A stretch of DNA of 64,000 nucleotides from Io17-Chloro-G2 sp965226825 (lineage in GTDB: Bacteria; Chloroflexota; Dehalococcoidia; Lucifugimonadales; UBA3495), in the NCBI GenBank assembly GCA_965226825.1, contig CBDDED010000003.1, forward strand, positions 1,798,001-1,862,000, given 5' to 3'. The stretch's first letter is position 1; each line of letters begins with the position of its first letter. Positions 17,437 to 25,901 of the stretch are shown here, one piece after another. The notes beneath the pieces were generated by a model. That model searched no databases. It was not told the origin of the DNA and worked only from the letters and a program-made list of their open reading frames with translations. The translations under genes were made by a program, and so were the position numbers.

Positions 17437-18486
17437 ATGGCGGCACAAACGCCCGGAAACCGCAATTCCTATGTCTACGTTGGATTAGCCGGAGAAACCG
17501 CCCCGGGCCGGCGGGTCAATTCGGGCCTGTACCGCATGGCTGACGGTGATGAGGAGTGGACCCTGTTGGAAAACGGGTTGCCGCAAGCCCCGGCGATCCG
17601 GGCCCTGACCATCCATCCCGAAAATCCGGACACCGTCTACGCCGGAACCCAGGACGGCCCGTACGTGAGCACCGACCACGGCGACCACTGGGAAAAGATC
17701 AACGCTCCCGGCCACGGCCTGCCGGTGTGGTCGATCATGTTCGACCCCAGGGACTCGGATGTCCTCTACGCCGGTTACGAGTCCTGCCAGATCTGCCGCA
17801 GCGGGGACGGCGGCGAGACCTGGAGCCAGCTGCCCGTGAGTGTCCGATTCCCGGATGTCACCCTAGGACCTGGCTCCAACCCGGCCAAGCGGGTCCTGAT
17901 GATGGCGGGAAGCCTGTCCAATCCCGGAGAAATGTACGCCGCCATAGAGGTGGGGGGCTTGATCCGCACGCTCGACGGCGGCGACCACTGGGAAAACCTC
18001 AGCCACGGCCAGTATGTCAACGACGACGAAGTGGACATGCACGGTGTCTTGGCTAGCACCCTCCGTCCGGGAGCAGTGTTTGGCATTGGCAGGGCCGGGC
18101 TGTTCAGCAGCCAGGACCGGGGCGAGCACTGGTCTTATGTCAACCTGGGTCCCATGAACCCCAAGGGACAGACCTACTGCCGCAGCATCCGGGAAACCCC
18201 CGGAGACCCCAAGACCTTATGGATAGCGGCCGGAGGCAACTTCCAAAGCGAGAAAGGCGTGCTGTTCCGCAGCGACGATGGCGGCTTGACCTGGGGCCAA
18301 GTGGACATCGGCGCGGAGCCCAGGAGCACTATGTTCGGTGTAACCCTGGACCAGGTGAACCCCAATAGAATGTTTTGCGCCGCCAACCAGGGAGAGGTTT
18401 GGGGCAGCAATGATGCCGGCGACACCTGGACCGCCCATCATCTGCCGGAAGGGGCGACCCAGGTCTACGCCATAGCCTGCGGCTAG
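17437..18486 (+). CDS. BNR/Asp-box repeat propeller protein (sialidase/VPS10-like fold)
   Basis: This 349-residue protein has repeated Asp-box units of form S-x-D-x-G-x-x-W: STDHGDHW, SGDGGETW, LDGGDHW, SSQDRGEHW, SDDGGLTW and SNDAGDTW, spaced about 45-60 residues, giving a propeller. The start at 17437 was chosen for AAAGGAG six bases upstream. No signal peptide is visible, so it may be cytosolic. Catalytic residues of true sialidases are not recognisable, so it is more likely a binding or structural propeller. The function is not known. Confidence 0.82.
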   Translation: MAAQTPGNRNSYVYVGLAGETAPGRRVNSGLYRMADGDEEWTLLENGLPQAPAIRALTIHPENPDTVYAGTQDGPYVSTDHGDHWEKINAPGHGLPVWSIMFDPRDSDVLYAGYESCQICRSGDGGETWSQLPVSVRFPDVTLGPGSNPAKRVLMMAGSLSNPGEMYAAIEVGGLIRTLDGGDHWENLSHGQYVNDDEVDMHGVLASTLRPGAVFGIGRAGLFSSQDRGEHWSYVNLGPMNPKGQTYCRSIRETPGDPKTLWIAAGGNFQSEKGVLFRSDDGGLTWGQVDIGAEPRSTMFGVTLDQVNPNRMFCAANQGEVWGSNDAGDTWTAHHLPEGATQVYAIACG

Positions 18487-18581
18487 GCCAGGCCGGCGTC
18501 GTCGGTAGTGCGGGCCATTTTCTGACCATCTGAAGTGGCCCGCCACCCGCGGCGCTCGTGTTTTACGAGTCCAACTGTCGC

Positions 18582-19205
18582 ATGACTGAACTCACCGGGG
18601 CATCCACACCAGGTCAAACAAACCCAAGTCGTTGTCCTTGGGTCGATTTGACCAAAAAGGACTACGTTCGTTATCACGACCTTGAATGGGGCGTTCCCCT
18701 GTATGACGACCGGGCGATTTTCGAGTTTCTAATCCTCGAAGGAGCTCAGGCGGGACTGAGTTGGTACACCATTTTGCGCAAACGGGAAAACTACCGAAAC
18801 CTGTTTGAGGGTTTCGACCCCGTTAAGGTCGCCGCGTTCGACGAAAGGCGAATCGAGGCCTTGCTGGCAGACCCCGGAATCGTACGCAACCGCCAGAAGG
18901 TCCATGCGGCGGTGAACAACGCCCTCCGGTTCTTGGACGTGCAACGAGAATTCGGTGATTTCAGCGGGTATATCTGGGGGTTCGTCGGGGGAAAGCCGCT
19001 GGTAAACCGGATGAGGGACTTGAGCGAGTTCCAGGCCACCAGTCCCGAATCCGACGCCTTGAGCAAAGACCTGCGGCAACGTGGCTTCAAGTTCACGGGA
19101 TCTACGATCATGTACGCCCACATGCAGGCCACTGGCATGGTCAACGACCACACCCTTGACTGCTTCCGCCGCCAGGAAATCATTGACGGATACCACGCCG
19201 CTTAA
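18582..19205 (+). CDS. tag: DNA-3-methyladenine glycosylase I
   Basis: A Tag-family base-excision glycosylase that removes 3-methyladenine from DNA. Its zinc-site motifs are present: C-P-W and the H-D-L-E-W-G segment near the N terminus and H-T-L-D-C near the C terminus. S-W-Y-T-I-L-R-K-R near residue 60 is the helix typical of the family. Length is about 207 residues from the ATG at 18582; a start at 18558 adds eight residues. No strong ribosome binding site is seen. It is probably single-gene between a BNR propeller and a convergent ABM-like gene. Confidence 0.93.
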   Translation: MTELTGASTPGQTNPSRCPWVDLTKKDYVRYHDLEWGVPLYDDRAIFEFLILEGAQAGLSWYTILRKRENYRNLFEGFDPVKVAAFDERRIEALLADPGIVRNRQKVHAAVNNALRFLDVQREFGDFSGYIWGFVGGKPLVNRMRDLSEFQATSPESDALSKDLRQRGFKFTGSTIMYAHMQATGMVNDHTLDCFRRQEIIDGYHAA

Positions 19206-19274
19206 GGGGTAGAGCCTTGTTCATCCGCTCCGTGGCCCGCATTTAGAGCGCGGGGCGGCTTTATCAGTTGCGGG

Positions 19275-19562
19275 TTATCCGGCCACCTCGAACCGCTCCG
19301 ACTGGGGCGGGTTGGCCCAAAGCTCCTCAGCCCCGGCCATGGCCGCCGCCCGCTCCGGGCTGGCTCTCCAGGCGTCGTAGATGGCGTCGCTGTCCCAGGT
19401 CACCAACGTGGTGATCTTGGCGGGGTCAGCCAGAGAATACAGCGTCTGCCGGGAACCAAACCCTTTGGCCTTGCTTTGCGCCAGCCCGTTTCCGTTGAGC
19501 AATTTCTTGGCTTCTTCAATTTTGTCGGACTTGGCCCAGTGGTGGGTCAAAACTCCAATCAT
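19275..19562 (-). CDS. ABM-like (dimeric alpha/beta barrel) small protein
   Basis: A 95-residue protein when started at 19562, where GGAGG lies eight bases upstream of the ATG. It has the pattern of a small ferredoxin-like fold: I-G-V-L-T-H-H-W, two helices, then T-L-V-T-W-D-S-D-A-I-Y-D-A-W, as in antibiotic-biosynthesis-monooxygenase-like domains. An in-frame start further upstream (19622) is less likely. The function cannot be assigned; the fold call is moderate. Confidence 0.6.
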   Translation of the reverse strand: MIGVLTHHWAKSDKIEEAKKLLNGNGLAQSKAKGFGSRQTLYSLADPAKITTLVTWDSDAIYDAWRASPERAAAMAGAEELWANPPQSERFEVAG

Positions 19563-19667
19563 CCTGACAACCTCCATTGATGGATGCGCATAGGTGTGTG
19601 GGCTGATTTTCCGGATTCCCAATGTGCCTAGAACCGCGTCGGAGAGCCCGAAACACCAGCCTTCGCT

Positions 19668-21017
19668 CTAATGCCGCGGTGGATGGCCCGCTCCGTCTTT
19701 TACTCCAAGCACCGCACCCAATATTATCGCCAACAAGCCGACGCCGCCGCTCAAAACCGCCCCCATCTTGGCCGGGTCTTGGAAAGGTGGCCCGGTATAG
19801 GCCTTCCCGGCCACAAATAGCGCCACCGTGAGACCCAACGCGCCGATAAGCGCAGTCACCACCAGGTGCCGAACTCCCATACCGGTGGGCATGGGGAAAC
19901 CCAACTTGTGGGCTGCCAGGGAAAAGGCCGAGATACCCAGGGTCTTGCCCACGATCAACGAAACCAGGATTATGACCGTAACCTGGTTTACGGCGCTGAA
20001 CACCACTCCCGCATTGGCAAAGGCAAAGAAAAACAGTCCCAAATCGACCGGCAGCTTCGTGCGGGACTCAAACCGCTCCAGCGCACTTTCCCCGTGCTCC
20101 ACACTATGTACAGGCATCGAATGGGGTCCAGCCTCGCCCTCCGCATGCGCCTGTTGGGCTGCATGCCGGTGCGCATACCGGTGTTCTTCGGGAGACGCGT
20201 CCGCAAGCTCTTCGTGGACGTGGTGGGGGCAGGGCAGGAAGGGCACGATGACCACCAGGGCCAGTGCCGGTTCGACAGACGATTTGGCCAACCCGATCCA
20301 GCTCAGGGCCCCTCCGGCAAGAATGTATACCGGCCAGGAGTTGACCTTCAACATCCGCAGGGCCAGGGCGACGCCCATGCCCCCCACCGTGAGCAATAGC
20401 CAAGCCGGCTGGACCGGTATCTCCGGGTCCGGGTAGAAGACGGCGATGATCCCCAACCCGATGGCGTCGTCGGCCACGGCCAGCAACAGCAGGAAGCTGA
20501 CCGCGGGGTGGCTATGGCCGAAGACCACCCGGGCCACCAGCCAAGCCAGGGCAATGTCGGTGGCCGTGGGTATCCCCCAACCGTTGGCGACGGTCTCGAA
20601 GTCGCCAGACCCGCCGTAGAACAGCCACACCATCAGGAAGAACACACCCACCGGCCCTACCACTCCGCCCAATGTCCCAAACAGGGGATTTATGGCCCGC
20701 CGTATTGGATTGAGCGCCCCACCGGGGAGCACCGACTCGGTGATTTCTGTGGCGGCTATTCCAAAGAAAAACACCATGAACATTTCATTGATCAGGAAAT
20801 GGGCCGCCACGTGCCGGCCGAACAACGTAACGTTCTCGCCGAAAATTTCGTATTCGACGATCTGCTCGTACAGATGGTGGTCCACGTTGGCAAACACCAG
20901 CCCGGCAACTACTCCAAGGATCAGGGGAATGGAGTATTCCTGGATGGTGGCTATTAGGTCTCTACCCTGACGCACGCCAACTCCTAGACTTGAAACCAGG
21001 GTGTGAATCCGGCTCAT
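19668..21017 (-). CDS. nhaA: Na+/H+ antiporter NhaA
   Basis: NhaA exchanges cytosolic Na+ for protons at the inner membrane. The core motifs T-D-I-A-L and A-D-D-A-I-G-L carry the acidic residues known to bind the ion in E. coli NhaA. The start at 21017 gives about 449 residues, close to the family; the frame remains open upstream to 21287 but that stretch is low in family character. An unusual insertion of about 50 residues (roughly 20090-20240) with ten histidines lies in a cytosolic-loop position after the middle helices. The RBS is weak. Confidence 0.9.
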   Translation of the reverse strand: MSRIHTLVSSLGVGVRQGRDLIATIQEYSIPLILGVVAGLVFANVDHHLYEQIVEYEIFGENVTLFGRHVAAHFLINEMFMVFFFGIAATEITESVLPGGALNPIRRAINPLFGTLGGVVGPVGVFFLMVWLFYGGSGDFETVANGWGIPTATDIALAWLVARVVFGHSHPAVSFLLLLAVADDAIGLGIIAVFYPDPEIPVQPAWLLLTVGGMGVALALRMLKVNSWPVYILAGGALSWIGLAKSSVEPALALVVIVPFLPCPHHVHEELADASPEEHRYAHRHAAQQAHAEGEAGPHSMPVHSVEHGESALERFESRTKLPVDLGLFFFAFANAGVVFSAVNQVTVIILVSLIVGKTLGISAFSLAAHKLGFPMPTGMGVRHLVVTALIGALGLTVALFVAGKAYTGPPFQDPAKMGAVLSGGVGLLAIILGAVLGVKDGAGHPPRH

Positions 21018-21336
21018 CCCGCTACCCGTGCGGGGTTCTATACCGGCGGCGATTTCGTAGACTGCCCGGCAATCGGCGATTATATCATCACATTTGGCGT
21101 CCGGCCTTACCTTGTCTACCGCGTGGATTCCGGGCATAACCGCGAGGAATCCGGCGGTTGCCGGGACCATTCCGATGCCCCATAGCCGTACCCTATAATC
21201 GTAGCTGGAGCGAGACTGGCGTTGTTGACAACCCAAAGGCCCTTTGATAACATCGCGCCCAGCCTGGCCCCAGGCGAAACCGCCCAACGAAATCCCGTCT
21301 ACACTTGGCGGTTGATGTACGGAGGAACCCCCCTCA

Positions 21337-22626
21337 GTGGCATTCGTTAACGGATTAAAGTGTCGAGAGTGTGCCCGCGAGTACCCGCCTGAAGCATTAA
21401 ACGCCTGCGAATATTGCTTCGGACCTCTGGAGGTAGTCTACGACTACGCCACCATCTCCGAGGTTGTCAGCCACCAACGCTTCTCCGAAGGGCCCTTAAG
21501 CATCTGGAGGTACCGGGATCTGTTGCCCGCCGAGTCTGATGACCCGGTGGACATCATGGCCGGGTTTACCCCGTTGATTAAGTCCCGGGGCTTGGGTAAG
21601 CGGCTGGGACTCCGGAACCTCTACATCAAGAATGACAGCGTAAACCCCTCTTTCTCGTTCAAAGACCGGGTGGTCTCCGTAGCCGCTACCAAGGCGGTCG
21701 AATTCGGGTTCGAAACCCTGGCTTGCGCATCCACCGGCAACTTGGCGTGCAGCGTGGCCGCCCACGCCGCCCGCGCCGGGGTTGAAGCCGTGGTGTTCAT
21801 TCCTTCCGACCTGGAACGGGGGAAAATCATCGGGGCAGCCATATACGGGCCAACGCTCGTCTCGGTTGACGGCACCTACGACGAAGTAAACCGCCTGTGC
21901 AGCGAGATCGCCGACAACTATCACTGGGCATTCGTCAATATCAACATGCGCCCGTTCTACGCCGAGGGAAGCAAGACCCTGGCTTACGAGGTTGCCGAGC
22001 AGTTGGACTGGCGGATTCCCGACCACGTGGTCATACCTTCCGCGTCGGGCGCCATGTTCACCAAAATTTGGAAGGGATTTAACGAACTGGCCTGCCTGGG
22101 CCTGTTGGATGGCATCGATGCCGCATCCTTCGGAGCCGACCAGAACACCGCCCACCATCCGGCCGTGGTGACCAAGATGCACATGACCCAGGCGGCAGGG
22201 TGCGCCCCCATAGTCACCGCTTGGGAGTCGGGACAGGCGCACATCCGGCCCGTCCGGCCCGACAGCCTGGCTAAGTCCTTGGCCATCGGCAACCCCGCCG
22301 ATGGCATCTATGCCGTCCGGGTTATCAATAACTCCGGCGGAAGCGCCTACGCAGTGCCCGAAGAGGACATTGTGGAAGGCATCAAGCTGCTCGCCGAAAC
22401 CGAAGGGATTTTTACCGAAACAGCCGGCGGAGTGGTGGTTTCCGGACTGAAGAACCTGGCCGACAGTGGCGCTATAAAACCTGACGAGCTTACCGTCGTT
22501 TACATCACCGGCAACGGGCTGAAGACCCAGGAAGCTGTTGACAGCGTGGTTGACCCCCTATCGGTCAGCCCCACGATGACGTCATTTGAGGACGCCATGC
22601 AGCAAAGAAAAGCGGTCAGAGGGTGA
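21337..22626 (+). CDS. thrC: Threonine synthase (PLP-dependent)
   Basis: This 429-residue PLP enzyme converts O-phosphohomoserine to threonine and phosphate. An N-terminal zinc ribbon (C9, C12, C24, C27) is followed by the PLP-binding S-F-K-D-R with Lys109. The start is GTG at 21337 with GGAGGA about 10 bases upstream. It is the first gene of a rightward cluster with a NIL-domain protein (4-base gap) and a MoaD/ThiS-like protein, an arrangement that hints at a sulfur-carrier-linked amino-acid step. A related PLP enzyme cannot be excluded from sequence alone. Confidence 0.9.
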   Translation: MAFVNGLKCRECAREYPPEALNACEYCFGPLEVVYDYATISEVVSHQRFSEGPLSIWRYRDLLPAESDDPVDIMAGFTPLIKSRGLGKRLGLRNLYIKNDSVNPSFSFKDRVVSVAATKAVEFGFETLACASTGNLACSVAAHAARAGVEAVVFIPSDLERGKIIGAAIYGPTLVSVDGTYDEVNRLCSEIADNYHWAFVNINMRPFYAEGSKTLAYEVAEQLDWRIPDHVVIPSASGAMFTKIWKGFNELACLGLLDGIDAASFGADQNTAHHPAVVTKMHMTQAAGCAPIVTAWESGQAHIRPVRPDSLAKSLAIGNPADGIYAVRVINNSGGSAYAVPEEDIVEGIKLLAETEGIFTETAGGVVVSGLKNLADSGAIKPDELTVVYITGNGLKTQEAVDSVVDPLSVSPTMTSFEDAMQQRKAVRG

Positions 22627-22630
22627 GGGG

Positions 22631-22873
22631 ATGGGCAAGCAACGGGTCAAGTTCACTTTCCGGGACTCCCTGGTTAAAGAGCCGATAATCTATAACTTGG
22701 GCCGAGACTTCAAGATTGTCACCAACATCCGGCGGGCGGACATACAGGAAGACATGGGCTGGGTTGTGTTAGAGTTGGTTGGTGACGAAAACGAGATCAA
22801 ACGGGGCCTGGATTGGGTCAGTTCCACCGGCGTCCGGGTTGATCCGGCAAGCGGAGACGTAATAGACGGGTAG
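22631..22873 (+). CDS. NIL-domain protein
   Basis: This 80-residue protein matches the NIL domain, a ferredoxin-like fold first seen at the C terminus of methionine ABC-transporter ATPases. The segment F-K-I-V-T-N-I-R-R-A-D-I is typical. A stand-alone NIL protein next to an amino-acid PLP enzyme and a MoaD-like protein is known in some bacteria as a possible partner in sulfur amino-acid synthesis. The ATG lies 4 bases after the thrC stop, with GTGAGGGG upstream, so it is probably translationally coupled. Confidence 0.8.
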   Translation: MGKQRVKFTFRDSLVKEPIIYNLGRDFKIVTNIRRADIQEDMGWVVLELVGDENEIKRGLDWVSSTGVRVDPASGDVIDG

Positions 22874-22884
22874 GCCAAACCCGC

Positions 22885-22908
22885 ATCCCCTGGTTAGACC
22901 AGGGGGAT
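22885..22908. other. Hairpin between NIL and MoaD-like genes
   Basis: ATCCCCTGG and CCAGGGGGAT pair around a TTAGA loop in the 68-base gap between two cotranscribed genes. A T-run is lacking, so it is more likely a stability or partial-termination element than a full terminator. Confidence 0.5.
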
Positions 22909-22941
22909 AACCCCGGCCAAAGCAGAGTAGGAGTTCTCCCA

Positions 22942-23217
22942 ATGAGTGTCCTGGTACGTATCCCCACCCCGTTGCGCCGCATGACCAACGGTAAAGACAA
23001 GGTAGAAGTTGAATCGTCCACACTGGGCGACATGGTGGAGTCGCTTGAGTCCAGTTATCCCGGTCTGAAAGAACGGCTGATAGACGAAAACGGGGAACTC
23101 CGCTACTTCGTAAACATCTACCTGAACGGCGAGGATGCAAGGTTTCTGCAGGGGTTGGAAACCACCACCGCAACCGGTGACGAAGTTAGCATCGTGCCGG
23201 CGGTTGCCGGGGGCTAG
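22942..23217 (+). CDS. MoaD/ThiS-family sulfur-carrier-like protein
   Basis: This 91-residue ubiquitin-like protein ends in the exposed G-G tail required for thiocarboxylate formation. The N-R-Y-F-V-N-I-Y-L-N-G-E-D region and S-I-V-P-A-V-A-G-G ending match MoaD-like carriers. It lies last in the thrC/NIL cluster. In Wolinella and Mycobacterium, comparable carriers supply sulfur to a PLP enzyme for homocysteine or cysteine; that this one works with ThrC or another enzyme is inference. No MoaE, ThiG or JAMM protease gene is nearby. The stop overlaps the tgt stop by 4 bases. Confidence 0.85.
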   Translation: MSVLVRIPTPLRRMTNGKDKVEVESSTLGDMVESLESSYPGLKERLIDENGELRYFVNIYLNGEDARFLQGLETTTATGDEVSIVPAVAGG

Positions 23218-24392
23218 CCGCCCCGGGCCTGCAACCACCGCGCTTTCTGCTGTTGGCCCGCTGCCGAATCAGCCGGACGGTAGGCGTAGGTGAAATCCCG
23301 CCGAAACTGCTCGAATGCGCCTTCGATGATCGCCCGGCGTATTTCTTCCATCAACCGGATGACAAACCGCAGGTTGTGGATGCTGGCCAATCGTAACCCC
23401 AGCAACTCCTTGGCCTTGAACAGGTGCCACAGGTAGGCCGCGGTAAAGTTCCGGCACGTGTAGCAATCACAGTCCTCTTCCAAAGGCCGGTCCACTTCCG
23501 AAAAGCGCCGTTTGGTAATGTCTACCCTGCCCTGCCGCGTGAACAGGGCCCCGTTGCGGGCCACCCTGGTGGGCAGGACGCAATCGAACATATCCACGCC
23601 TCGGGCAACGCCTTCCACCAGGTCTTCGGGCGACCCCACACCCATAAGATACCTGGGCTTGTCCCGGGGGAGCCGCTCTGTGACCAACTCGGTGACCTGC
23701 TGCATCTGTTCTTTGGACTCTCCGACCGCCAGTCCACCAATGGCGTACCCCGGGAACGGGATTGAGGTAATAAACTCCGCGGATTCCTCCCGAAGGTCGG
23801 TGAACGCTCCCCCTTGAACGATACCAAACAGGGCCTGGGTGTCGGCGGCGTCCGACGCGGCGAATACCTGATAGCACTCCCGGGCCCAGCGGTGGGTGCG
23901 CCGCATCGCTTCCTGGACCTCGCCTCTGGATGCGCCGTAGGAAATGCACTGGTCCAGGCACATGATGATGTCGGCGCCGATGGTTATTTGGTTAACGATT
24001 GCCAGGTCCGGATTGAACCGATGCTCCGAGCCGTCGATGTGGGAACGGAACCTGATGCCGTCGTCGTCAATTTTTCGAAGCGCTCCCATGCTGAACGCCT
24101 GGAAACCGCCGCTGTCGGTGAGCATCGGTTTCGGCCAGGCCATGAACCGGTGAAGTCCACCCAGGTCACGGACCATCCTGACACCAGGCTGTAGATACAG
24201 GTGATAAGCGTTGGACAGGATTATCTGGGCCCCCACTGCGGTGACCTCGTCCGGGGACAGGGCCTTTACGCTGGCCTGGGTGCCCACCGGCATGAACACC
24301 GGAGTGGCCACCTCTCCATGGGGAGTTGTAAGTATGCCGGCTCGCGGACCGTTGGAGCCGTGTTGTAACCGGAACGAGAATTGGGCGTTCAA
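23214..24392 (-). CDS. tgt: tRNA-guanine (queuine) transglycosylase
   Basis: Tgt exchanges guanine-34 for preQ1 in tRNAs with GUN anticodons, the entry to queuosine. Its T-D-S-G-G-F-Q active-site Asp, G-V-G-S-P-E-D and V-L-P-T-R-V-A-R-N-G segments with the second Asp, and the zinc motif C-D-C-Y-T-C...H near residue 310 are all intact. The 392-residue length fits the family. The start is TTG at 24392; no strong ribosome binding site is visible. The gene is convergent with the MoaD-like gene and their stop codons share CTAG. Confidence 0.93.
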   Translation of the reverse strand: MNAQFSFRLQHGSNGPRAGILTTPHGEVATPVFMPVGTQASVKALSPDEVTAVGAQIILSNAYHLYLQPGVRMVRDLGGLHRFMAWPKPMLTDSGGFQAFSMGALRKIDDDGIRFRSHIDGSEHRFNPDLAIVNQITIGADIIMCLDQCISYGASRGEVQEAMRRTHRWARECYQVFAASDAADTQALFGIVQGGAFTDLREESAEFITSIPFPGYAIGGLAVGESKEQMQQVTELVTERLPRDKPRYLMGVGSPEDLVEGVARGVDMFDCVLPTRVARNGALFTRQGRVDITKRRFSEVDRPLEEDCDCYTCRNFTAAYLWHLFKAKELLGLRLASIHNLRFVIRLMEEIRRAIIEGAFEQFRRDFTYAYRPADSAAGQQQKARWLQARGG

Positions 24393-24633
24393 AACAGCAA
24401 CCTGTTATCCTGACTAGCGCAACTCGGCGTCAAACGCCGGTATCCCAGCAGTATCTTGGATTGGGGCATCGTAAATCAATGCGCCGTTCCGGCGACTCGG
24501 GAGCGATTTCAACCCGGCTTCCGCAACGTCGCCAAGAATCCATCACCATACTTTAACCTTTACGCTATGTTTGCGGTCACAGTGAGTTCGGCAATGCCCC
24601 GGTGTTGGCTGTAACCCAGGAAGGGACGACGCC

Positions 24634-24819
24634 ATGTATGAATCTTTAAGCGAATTCCTTCGGGCGACCTCCGCCGGAAATCCCCTGGTATGGGCTTTGC
24701 TGGTGATGGCGGTGGTGGCGGTGACGGGGTTTGTTCTTTACTGGTTTTGGGAAGGCTTATTCCGGCTGGTACGGCCTTCGCCACGGTCTGGAAGCTCCCA
24801 AGAGACCCATCAGGACTAG
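24634..24819 (+). CDS. Small single-helix membrane protein upstream of TauE
   Basis: A 61-residue protein with one membrane helix (LVWALLVMAVVAVTGFVLYW) flanked by short polar ends. The ATG follows AGGAAGGGA with good spacing. Its stop at 24817-24819 lies two bases before the ATG of the TauE-type permease, suggesting coupling. No family is recognised; an accessory subunit of the permease is a fair guess. Confidence 0.65.
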   Translation: MYESLSEFLRATSAGNPLVWALLVMAVVAVTGFVLYWFWEGLFRLVRPSPRSGSSQETHQD

Positions 24820-24821
24820 TC

Positions 24822-25880
24822 ATGCTATTTCCCAATGCCGACGTGGTTCTCAACCCGGCATTATTGCTGCTGCTAGGGTTGATTCTGGGAACTCTCAGCG
24901 GTTTTTTCGGGGTCGGCGGCGGTTTCCTGATCACCGGCGGTTTGTTGGTATTTGGCGTTCCCGCCCCCATCGCGGTGGGCACAGGGCTTACCCTGATCAT
25001 GGGTTCATCAATCATCAACACGATGAAGCACCGGAGCCTGGGCAACGTCGACTTCAAGCTGGGCCTTTTCATGGTCAGCGGTACTATCCCGGCATTGTTC
25101 GTGGCCCAATGGATAATATCCGAGTTGAAGACCGCAGGGTTGGCAGAATCGGCAATTCGTTACATTTACGTCGTAATCCTGGCAGTACTCGGCCTCTTCC
25201 TCCTCTACGATTCCTGGAGGGTCCAGAGACAACCGTCTTCCGGAAGTGGGGCAACGTCCACAGCCGGGCTCGCCCGCCGGGTACAGTCAATGAGACTCAC
25301 GCCGGACTTCCTAGGGATACCCGGCCTGGGCAGGGTCCCCTTGTACATCGCCCTGCCAGTTTCAGGAATCCCTAGAATATCGGTCCTGGTTCCCATCGGC
25401 GTGGGATTCCTGGCGGGACTCTTTGCCGGCCTTTTGGGAGCCGGCGGCGGCACTATTCTGATGCCCATTCTCATTTTCGTCGTGGGTGTTCCGACCACGA
25501 TTGCCATCGGGACCGACCTGTTCCAGGTCATTATCACCGGCTCCATGGGAGCATTTATCAAGGCCTATGCCCGAGAGGTCGACCTGGTGATGGTGGTCCT
25601 GATGCTGACCGCCGCGTCTTTGGGCTCCCAACTTGGCGCCACTGCCACCCGGTTCGTGTCGCCGGAGCGCATTAGGTTTCTCTTTGGAATCACCGTGCTG
25701 GTCGGCTGCGTGGGAGTGGGGTTAGAGCAGATTTCCAACACCGGCATGGGCCCGCCATCGCTGGCTACGGCAGCCACAATTTTGCTGCTGGGAGTTGGCG
25801 GGGCTATCTGCCTGGTCATTGCCGGCCTGTTGGTACGGGCCAAGCTGCAGAAACCCGCTGAAAAGACACTGGAGCGGTAG
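24822..25880 (+). CDS. TauE/SafE-family sulfite/anion exporter
   Basis: This 352-residue membrane protein has about eight hydrophobic helices arranged as two similar halves, each beginning G-x-x-x-G-x-x-G-x-G-G-G (GTLSGFFGVGGGFLITG and GLFAGLLGAGGGTILMP). That duplication is diagnostic of TauE/SafE permeases, which move sulfite, sulfoacetate or similar anions. The ATG at 24822 follows the stop of a small membrane protein by two bases; upstream starts in the same frame are less likely. The substrate is unknown. Confidence 0.88.
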   Translation: MLFPNADVVLNPALLLLLGLILGTLSGFFGVGGGFLITGGLLVFGVPAPIAVGTGLTLIMGSSIINTMKHRSLGNVDFKLGLFMVSGTIPALFVAQWIISELKTAGLAESAIRYIYVVILAVLGLFLLYDSWRVQRQPSSGSGATSTAGLARRVQSMRLTPDFLGIPGLGRVPLYIALPVSGIPRISVLVPIGVGFLAGLFAGLLGAGGGTILMPILIFVVGVPTTIAIGTDLFQVIITGSMGAFIKAYAREVDLVMVVLMLTAASLGSQLGATATRFVSPERIRFLFGITVLVGCVGVGLEQISNTGMGPPSLATAATILLLGVGGAICLVIAGLLVRAKLQKPAEKTLER

Positions 25881-25901
25881 GCGGGAAACCCAGGGCCGTT
25901 G

